Assembly (NCBI GenBank): GCA_964527315.1
Contig: CAZGOQ010000003.1
Location: 1 to 56,227, forward strand
Reading direction: 5' to 3'
Length of the DNA stretch: 56,227 nucleotides
Source: HGM13006 sp964527315
GTDB taxonomy: Bacteria; Bacillota; Clostridia; Oscillospirales; Oscillospiraceae
Made by a program: the position numbers and the translations under genes. Under the pieces are notes generated by a model. That model worked only from the letters and a program-made list of their open reading frames with translations. It was not told the DNA's origin and did no database searches. Below, one piece after another: positions 51,490 through 56,227 of the stretch (its first letter is position 1; each line of letters begins with the position of its first letter).

Positions 51490-52141
51490 ACTGCTGTTTG
51501 AAAAGACGGGAAAAGCGATCTACATTTCCCATCTGGATACCATGGCGCTCTTCCCACGGATTTTTCTCCGGGCGGGGTTACGGGTGAAATTCACACAGGG
51601 CATGAGTCCTCATGCCTATGTTTCCATTGCGCTGCCTCTTTCTGTTGGAGTCAGCAGCCAATGCGAAATTTTGGATTTTACGCTGGAGAATACGGATGTA
51701 CCGCTGGAAACGCTGCCAGAACGCTTGAATCCGTTGTGTCCCGCCGGAATCCGCATTTTGCAGGCTTATAACAGCCCAAGAAAGATCAAGGAATTAAAAT
51801 GGCTCCACTGTCGGCTCGCGCTGGAATACGACAACGGCATTCCGAAGGGCGCCGCAGATGCGATCTGTGGTCTGTTTGATTGGGAGAGCATTTGGGTGGA
51901 GAAAAAAACGAAAAAGGGGATCAAAGAGACAGATATCCGGCCGATGATCGGTGCCACAGACATTTGCCGGGTTTCTGATCAGGAATTGGCGCTGAGCGCC
52001 AGAATCGCGGCCCAGGAGCCGTCTTTGAATCCGCAGCTTCTGGTGCAGGCCATCAACCGCTATCTGCCCCATCTGACGCCGAATTTTTCCAAGGCCCATC
52101 GGGTCGAGATTTTTGATGAAAACGGCCAGGTGTTTCGGTAA
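51482..52141 (+). CDS. radical SAM-associated DUF2344 protein (TIGR03936 family)
   Basis: The 219-residue protein starts at ATG 51482, inside the end of the radical SAM gene (GGAGGAATCTG upstream). It has KTGKAIYISHLDTM (near residue 9) and FTQGMSPHAYVSIALPLSVGVSS (about 38-60), the DUF2344 hallmarks. It is expected to act together with the upstream radical SAM protein; in many Clostridia the pair precedes rng and rplU, which are absent here. Confidence 0.9.
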   Translation: MNRLLFEKTGKAIYISHLDTMALFPRIFLRAGLRVKFTQGMSPHAYVSIALPLSVGVSSQCEILDFTLENTDVPLETLPERLNPLCPAGIRILQAYNSPRKIKELKWLHCRLALEYDNGIPKGAADAICGLFDWESIWVEKKTKKGIKETDIRPMIGATDICRVSDQELALSARIAAQEPSLNPQLLVQAINRYLPHLTPNFSKAHRVEIFDENGQVFR

Positions 52142-52276
52142 TACTGCATCTTTTCATGCGCTCTTTCGAAAAGTTTTATTTCATTTTAGGCTTTCTTTCT
52201 AAAATACTCCTGTACGCAGGAGATCACAAAAAAAGAAGCCGGCGGATTCCTACTTTTTCGCACACTTCATGACTTC

Positions 52277-52320
52277 TTCACATTTTTGTGATATCCTTTT
52301 CACATTTTTGTGATATCCTT
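52277..52320 (+). repeat. two tandem 22-bp repeats, each with a palindrome (candidate operators)
   Basis: Two identical 22-base units abut (52277-52298 and 52299-52320). Each contains the perfect palindrome TCACA-TTTT-TGTGA (52278-52291 and 52300-52313), so the two dyads are spaced about two helical turns apart on one DNA face. They lie just upstream of the VTC gene; no clear -35/-10 pair was seen between 52142 and 52351. Confidence 0.65.
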
Positions 52321-52351
52321 TTCTTACTCTTTTACACAGGAGTGATTTCAT

Positions 52352-53083
52352 TTGAAAGGCATTATCTCCTCCTTTCAGCGCTATGAGGTAAAGTATTTTC
52401 TGACGCCGGAGCAGCTGCAAGGCCTGCGGCCAATTTTGGAGGAACACTTTACCGTTGATGAATATGGAAAACATACCATCTGCAATCTCTATTATGATAC
52501 GGACAATTTTGAAGTCATCCGGGATTCCATTGATAAGCCCATCTATAAAGAAAAGCTGAGACTCCGGTCTTATGGGGTACCCGACCAGGAGACAGGGCAG
52601 GTATTCCTGGAGCTGAAAAAGAAATACGATCATGTGGTCTATAAACGCCGCATTGCCGCGCCGCTGCCCCAGGTGCTGGATTTTATCCGGGGCGGGCCGA
52701 CGCCGGAGGGCACTGACCCGCAGATCGACCGGGAGATTCGTCATTTTATCGACCTCCACCATCCGGTTCCCAGGGTCTATATCAGTTATGACCGTGTGGC
52801 AATGTTCGGCAAAGACGATCCGGAGTTCCGCATCACATTGGACCGAAATCTCAGGTGGAGAGATACGGATTTGGATCTGTGTCTGGGGGTTTATGGGCAG
52901 TACATCCTTCCGGAAGAAATGACATTGATGGAGATCAAGGTGCCCGGCGCGATGCCTCTGTGGCTTGCACAGGCGCTGAGTGAAAGAGGCATCTTCAATG
53001 CTTCTTTCTCCAAAGTCGGTTCTTGCTATTCTCATTTTATTCTGCCGAAAATCTTTTCAAAGGTTGTGTCAAACTATGTTTAA
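52352..53083 (+). CDS. VTC-domain polyphosphate polymerase-type protein
   Basis: The 243-residue protein (TTG 52352 after CACAGGAGTGATTTCA) has the VTC/CYTH tunnel-fold motifs: QRYEVKYFL (near residue 9), NLYYDTDNFEVIRDS, KEKLRLRSYG (near 70), FLELKKKYDHVVYKRR (near 90) and LMEIKVPGAMP near 203. VTC domains polymerise polyphosphate from ATP in yeast; bacterial versions are paired with DUF4956 membrane proteins. It overlaps the DUF4956 gene by eight bases. Confidence 0.85.
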   Translation: MKGIISSFQRYEVKYFLTPEQLQGLRPILEEHFTVDEYGKHTICNLYYDTDNFEVIRDSIDKPIYKEKLRLRSYGVPDQETGQVFLELKKKYDHVVYKRRIAAPLPQVLDFIRGGPTPEGTDPQIDREIRHFIDLHHPVPRVYISYDRVAMFGKDDPEFRITLDRNLRWRDTDLDLCLGVYGQYILPEEMTLMEIKVPGAMPLWLAQALSERGIFNASFSKVGSCYSHFILPKIFSKVVSNYV

Positions 53084-53738
53084 TTCTCTCATATCCAGTG
53101 GCCTGACGGCCCAGAGTTTCCTGATCTGTACCGGCGTCTCTCTGCTTCTTGGACTGTTGACAGCCCTGTGCTTTTCCATCAAGTCCAGCTTTTCCAAAAG
53201 CTTTTGCCTGACGGTAGCAATCCTTCCATCCATTGTGCAGGTGATCATCATGATGGTCTCCGGCAGTGTGGGCGCCGGCGTCGCCGTAGCGGGCACCTTT
53301 TCTCTGGTGCGCTTTCGCTCTGAGGCGGGCACAGCCCGGCAGATCGGCGCGATCTTTCTTGCGGTGGCCATCGGCATCATCATGGGCATGGGCTATGCTG
53401 TGCTGGCGGCGGCGTTTTTCCTGGTGGTTACGCTGTTCTTTATTTTACTGACCGTTTTGCCCTTTGGAGAGGATCATGGGGGGCATAGGGATCTCCGCAT
53501 TACCATTCCGGAGAATCTGGACTATGAGGGCGTATTTGACGACCTCTTTGACCGGTATACCAGATCCCACAGCCTTCAGCGGGTCCGCACCACCAATATG
53601 GGAACTCTGTATGAGATCCGCTATACCATTGTCATGAAGGACGAGACGAAGATCCAGGAATTTTTAGACGAGATCCGCACCAGGAACGGCAATCTCACCA
53701 TCGTTTGCGGACGGGTGGGAACGGAGAGCAGCCTGTAA
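53076..53738 (+). CDS. DUF4956 membrane protein
   Basis: The 220-residue protein has about four transmembrane helices (to residue 128), including the conserved GTFSLVRFRSEAGTARQIGAIFLAVAIGI block, and a cytoplasmic C-terminal domain. It is the usual partner of bacterial VTC proteins and may form a membrane complex with the polymerase or move its product. A CotH kinase, often third in such clusters, is absent. Confidence 0.85.
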   Translation: MFNSLISSGLTAQSFLICTGVSLLLGLLTALCFSIKSSFSKSFCLTVAILPSIVQVIIMMVSGSVGAGVAVAGTFSLVRFRSEAGTARQIGAIFLAVAIGIIMGMGYAVLAAAFFLVVTLFFILLTVLPFGEDHGGHRDLRITIPENLDYEGVFDDLFDRYTRSHSLQRVRTTNMGTLYEIRYTIVMKDETKIQEFLDEIRTRNGNLTIVCGRVGTESSL

Positions 53739-53767
53739 AAATTTCAAAAATGTTTTACGGTAGATGA

Positions 53768-53796
53768 TTGACAATAAAAAAGAAATTGCATATAAT
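53768..53796 (+). promoter_or_regulatory. full-consensus promoter of the small RNA
   Basis: TTGACA (53768-53773), exactly 17 bases, TATAAT (53791-53796). It begins 30 bases after the DUF4956 stop. Start of transcription is expected near 53803. Confidence 0.85.
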
Positions 53797-53802
53797 ACAA
53801 AT

Positions 53803-53955
53803 GAACGGACGCGACGTCCAGTCGGTGAAGCAATCGCTGTGTCAAGCAGTGCTTGTGGAGACACTTCTTCGGGTTGCGTGTTTTCCTCGACTTGACTAGA
53901 TAATATCGAAAAATAAAAACACATTAAAACCGCCCCAAGCTATGGGGCGGTTTTT
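53803..53955 (+). ncRNA. small structured RNA of about 153 nt upstream of a nuclease-like gene
   Basis: The transcript from the consensus promoter contains no ORF with a ribosome site. It starts with hairpin 53807-53811/53815-53819, then a long irregular hairpin closed by 53820-53824/53888-53892 with inner stems 53830-53835/53872-53877, 53839-53843/53860-53864 and 53844-53847/53851-53854, then an A-rich linker and an intrinsic terminator (53926-53936/53944-53954, T run to 53955). The shape differs from 6S RNA and SRP RNA. It lies 26 bases before the PBECR-like gene, which has no other obvious promoter. Confidence 0.6.
53926..53955 (+). terminator. terminator of the small RNA
   Basis: Eleven-bp stem with seven-base loop and five T, directly before the next gene. 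Confidence 0.85.
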
Positions 53956-53981
53956 GTGCAATCGGATGTGGAAGTGAAAAA

Positions 53982-54566
53982 ATGGGAGAAGTTCAAAATG
54001 CTGTACAGGAATATAAAGAACTTATCAAAAATGAATATGAAATTAAAATATGCGATAAAGATTATCCCGAAAAGAATTCTGTTTTTGTACTTGCGCCCAA
54101 GCCGGAACACTTTCACCATCTGGCTGGTTTTCAACATTTAACAGATCTGCAGGGAATATGGAATCCGAGGGAATCTAAATCACGATTTTACCGCAGGTTG
54201 GAACGAGGTGACGTGGATGAAGCATATATTATGTCCAGTGTATTTTACTATAAGATTGCAGAGAGAATTAGGAACTTCTCCTATTTGAAAGAGATTCTTG
54301 CACCAGGTAAAGGTAAAATCATAGTAGATTTTAATCGCTCACTTGCAGACTCTGATATTGAAGCAAGATATTTCCTGTTTAAGCGAGAGGGAAATCCAAT
54401 GTACGGAGATGTAATATATTATAACCTGTTTATCGGATATGACGAAGAGAAAACAGGCTATTATTCTGCGACCTATATTGTTGAAAAATCCACATTGTAT
54501 ATTCGAAATCAGATGCCGCTTAATTGTGAAATCAAAGTCGTACATAGTTCAGAAAATAAGAAATAG
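53982..54566 (+). CDS. PBECR4-like predicted nuclease (toxin-type), tentative
   Basis: The 194-residue protein has an N-terminal helix and VFVLAPKPEHFHHLAGFQHL (about 33-53), which resembles the His-containing motif of PBECR (phage-Barnase-EndoU-ColicinE5/D-RelE-like) nuclease domains; the C-terminal strands (YFLFKREG, GYYSATYIVEK) also fit. The gene is AT-richer than its neighbours. The ribosome site is weak (GGAAGTGAAAAA before ATG 53982). It follows a small RNA with its own terminator and precedes a GNAT gene. The assignment is from pattern memory only. Confidence 0.45.
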   Translation: MGEVQNAVQEYKELIKNEYEIKICDKDYPEKNSVFVLAPKPEHFHHLAGFQHLTDLQGIWNPRESKSRFYRRLERGDVDEAYIMSSVFYYKIAERIRNFSYLKEILAPGKGKIIVDFNRSLADSDIEARYFLFKREGNPMYGDVIYYNLFIGYDEEKTGYYSATYIVEKSTLYIRNQMPLNCEIKVVHSSENKK

Positions 54567-54583
54567 GGGAGGAAGCACTTACT

Positions 54584-55036
54584 TTGTTGTTTCCATTTCG
54601 GGAAGAATTTGATATGCTTGAAAATGATGTTTTGCGACTGAAAGTAATTTTGAAACAAGATGGAAATGAGCAGGAACTTCCATTTTACTGGTACCAAATC
54701 TACCGGAAGCCTGACATGACGCCCATAGGAAAGATAAGCATTCGAATTGGACACAATTATCATTCCTACTATAATGGGAATATCGGCTATGAGATTGATC
54801 CGGAATATCGGGGAAAGCACTATTCCTGTCAGGCGGCTCAGTTGGTTTTGCCTGTCGCAAAAGCGCATGATATGGATAGCTTAATTTTGACTTGTAATGA
54901 AAGCAATGTTGCTTCTTATAAGACCATCGAAAGGCTTGGCGCGAAGCTTCTGGAAATTACAGATGTGCCGGAGGATTACTTTGGCTATCGTACGGGAATG
55001 CCGAAGCAACGGGTTTATCGCCTGAATATTGTTTAA
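54584..55036 (+). CDS. GNAT-family N-acetyltransferase
   Basis: The 150-residue product from TTG 54584 (GGGGAGGAAGC upstream) has the GNAT core: GKISIRIGHN, IGYEIDPEYRGKHYSCQAAQLVL (acetyl-CoA-binding loop RGKHYS, near residue 86), LILTCNESNVASYKTIERLGAK (about 105-126). The substrate is unknown. It lies 17 bases after the PBECR-like gene, with similar AT-rich composition, so both probably arrived together. Confidence 0.85.
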   Translation: MLFPFREEFDMLENDVLRLKVILKQDGNEQELPFYWYQIYRKPDMTPIGKISIRIGHNYHSYYNGNIGYEIDPEYRGKHYSCQAAQLVLPVAKAHDMDSLILTCNESNVASYKTIERLGAKLLEITDVPEDYFGYRTGMPKQRVYRLNIV

Positions 55037-55056
55037 ATGATTTGTAAAAAGAAACC

Positions 55057-55096
55057 CCCGGAGCGCGGTTGTTGAACCGCTCCGGGATGTTCTTTC
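55057..55096. terminator. terminator-like hairpin between convergent genes
   Basis: CCCGGAG (55057-55063) pairs with CTCCGGG (55080-55086) around an inner CGGTT/AACCG stem; a weak T-rich tract follows. Confidence 0.5.
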
Positions 55097-55178
55097 TCTG
55101 CATAAATTGTTTTTACGTAGATTTTCTCCATTGTGCCCCAAAGATCCTGCCGGGATTCCAGATAGGTAAACCCGTATT

Positions 55179-56093
55179 CTATAAATCCCTCAAATCATAG
55201 GGCGTGGCCTGATAGACATAGTAGTCCAGCCAGTTGGTATAAAACAGCTGTCCGGCGGCGCGCCAGGTGACAATGGGGTCTTTGCTGGGATCGTCTCCGG
55301 GATAGTAGTGCTCCGGCACGGCGATGTCCAGCCCCTTGTTTTTGTCCCGCCAGTATTCTGTGCCTAAGGTCTCCGCGTCATACTCCAAATGGCCGCAGAC
55401 AAAGATCTGCCGTTTGTCCGGCGTAGCGCAGGCAAAGACGCCGACGTCGGGGGAAGTGGCAAGCAGTTCCAGCTCCTCGCAGGCCCGGATATCGGATTCA
55501 TAGACCTCCGTATTTCGGGAATGAGGGGCGTAAAAGATATCGTCAAAGCCCCGGAACAACGGCTGCGTGGGATCCAGCACGGTGTGAGGATAGACGCCGA
55601 AGATTTTTGCCGGGGTGCCATGTTTTTCAATGCCATAGTGATGATAAAGCCCTGCGTAGGCGCCCCAGCAGATGTGCAGTGTGGAATAGACATGGGTCTT
55701 GCTCCACTCCATGATCTCTACCAGTTCCGGCCAGTAGTCCACATCCTCAAAATCATAGTTTTCCACCGGCGCGCCGGTAATGATCATGCCGTCGTACCGT
55801 TGATCCCTGATTTTTTCAAAGGTGGTATAGAAAGAGTCCAGATACTCCATGCTGGTGTGGCGGCTGCTGTAGGAACTGGTGTAAAGCAGTTCAATGTCCA
55901 CCTGAATGGGGGAATTGGAAAGCTTTCGCATCAGTTGGATCTCGGTGACGATCTTGGTGGGCATCAGGTTTAAAATCAGGACCCGAAGCGGGCGGATATC
56001 CTGATGCAGCGCCCGGTATTCCGTCATCACAAAGATGTTTTCGCTTTCCAGCACTGCCCGGGCAGGGAGGGAATCCGCGATTTTAATGGGCAT
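55179..56093 (-). CDS. metA: homoserine O-acyltransferase (MetA family, acetyl-CoA type)
   Basis: The 304-residue protein shows the MetA class I amidotransferase-like fold with catalytic Cys in HICWGAYAG (near residue 142) and His/Glu in CGHLEYDAETLG (near 235). In GAPVENYDFEDVDYW (near 108-122) the residue equivalent to E. coli Gly111 is Glu, which in B. cereus MetA gives preference for acetyl-CoA over succinyl-CoA. It should therefore make O-acetylhomoserine, matching the sulfhydrylase at 29415. GGAGACATAATTT precedes ATG 56093. Confidence 0.92.
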   Translation of the reverse strand: MPIKIADSLPARAVLESENIFVMTEYRALHQDIRPLRVLILNLMPTKIVTEIQLMRKLSNSPIQVDIELLYTSSYSSRHTSMEYLDSFYTTFEKIRDQRYDGMIITGAPVENYDFEDVDYWPELVEIMEWSKTHVYSTLHICWGAYAGLYHHYGIEKHGTPAKIFGVYPHTVLDPTQPLFRGFDDIFYAPHSRNTEVYESDIRACEELELLATSPDVGVFACATPDKRQIFVCGHLEYDAETLGTEYWRDKNKGLDIAVPEHYYPGDDPSKDPIVTWRAAGQLFYTNWLDYYVYQATPYDLRDL

Positions 56094-56107
56094 AAATTAT
56101 GTCTCCT

Positions 56108-56155
56108 TTGTTGTGCTTCTTTTATACTACCATATTTTGATTGGAAGCACAACAA
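56108..56155 (-). promoter_or_regulatory. metA promoter flanked by a 12-bp inverted repeat
   Basis: Minus strand: TTGTGC (56147-56152), 17-base spacer, TAGTAT (56124-56129). Perfect arms TTGTTGTGCTTC (56108-56119) and GAAGCACAACAA (56144-56155) flank the -10; one arm contains the -35 and the other lies in the initial transcript, as for a repressor operator pair. Beyond 56156 nothing else is seen. Confidence 0.65.
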
Positions 56156-56227
56156 GGAATCTGGAAAAAATTGCTAAAAGTCAAGAATAATTTGCAGAAA
56201 ACAGGAAAAAACGGCAAAGTCCACAAA

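Noticed and set aside
53803..53955. 6S RNA
   Set aside because: The 5' end forms its own hairpin rather than pairing with the 3' end, and the internal loops are small and uneven compared with the large central bubble of 6S RNA.
55060..55178. Minus-strand open frame next to the metA 3' end resembling an acetyltransferase tail (GFTYLESRQDLWGTMEKIYV)
   Set aside because: It has no start codon or ribosome site, crosses the terminator-like hairpin and is out of frame with metA; at best a relic, and the length could arise by chance.

Overview
The window looks like a chromosome segment of an anaerobic, Gram-positive gut-type Clostridium relative, most likely Oscillospirales/Ruminococcaceae (inference). 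Support: GC near 50-55% with strong AGGAGG-type ribosome sites, many TTG/GTG starts, S-layer homology repeats, an LTA-synthase-type enzyme, oxygen-independent ribonucleotide reductase (nrdD/nrdG), rubrerythrin, Fe-S flavoenzymes, and the paired B12-type radical SAM and DUF2344 proteins common in Clostridia. No rRNA, tRNA or CRISPR array was seen. A run of 100 N at 48970-49069 is a scaffold gap inside a gene.

Layout. 1-2900: decayed mobile-element pieces (frameshifted MmeI-like methylase tail, TnpW-like protein) around a ferredoxin-fused FAD reductase. 2900-8200: AraC-type regulator, an orphan solute-binding lipoprotein preceded by a Met/Cys-rich small ORF, and a BaiCD-like Old Yellow Enzyme; together a small-molecule reduction island. 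8600-10480: a secreted transglutaminase-like SLH protein. 10600-13150: scar of an integrative element (small secreted-peptide ORFs, zinc-finger ORF, truncated AlbA_2 and TQXA-surface-protein starts) and an AT-rich Fic protein. 13300-23600: core genes (rpsI, rplM, TtcA-like, Sel1, phosphodiester glycosidase, a second type IIA topoisomerase pair, lipoprotein) plus an unidentified structured RNA at about 17815-18054. 23600-30700: uracil-DNA glycosylase and D-Ala-D-Ala carboxypeptidase, ComEA-like protein, two-component system with a GerMN lipoprotein, O-acetylhomoserine sulfhydrylase. 31160-38000: ThyX-like protein, DEAD-box helicase, DprA, nrdD-nrdG-dut operon. 38400-42500: LTA-synthase-like enzyme, AlkD-like protein, TSCPD protein, rubrerythrin. 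42500-46500: LysR and metQNI. 46600-49200: membrane-anchored MerR regulator and a beta-helix protein. 49300-56100: radical SAM pair, VTC/DUF4956 pair, a small RNA followed by a PBECR-like nuclease and a GNAT, and metA.

Sulfur amino acids recur: metA (acetyl-CoA type by its Glu residue), O-acetylhomoserine sulfhydrylase and the MetNIQ importer form a direct-sulfhydrylation plus uptake scheme. The most notable signals are regulatory. (1) metQNI has a consensus promoter, a 34-residue leader ORF with 7 Met and 4 Cys codons, an intrinsic terminator and a competing antiterminator, i.e. a ribosome-mediated attenuator where an S-box or T-box would be expected; a second 7-Met/4-Cys small ORF precedes the solute-binding protein at 4304. 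(2) nrdD and the LTA-synthase-like gene share a promoter-proximal 18-base identity and a hairpin with compensatory changes, pointing to a common leader RNA. (3) Two independent, terminated structured RNAs; one lies directly before a predicted nuclease gene in a layout like type III toxin-antitoxin loci. (4) A MerR-family regulator carrying two membrane segments, with a 19-bp-spaced promoter of its own.
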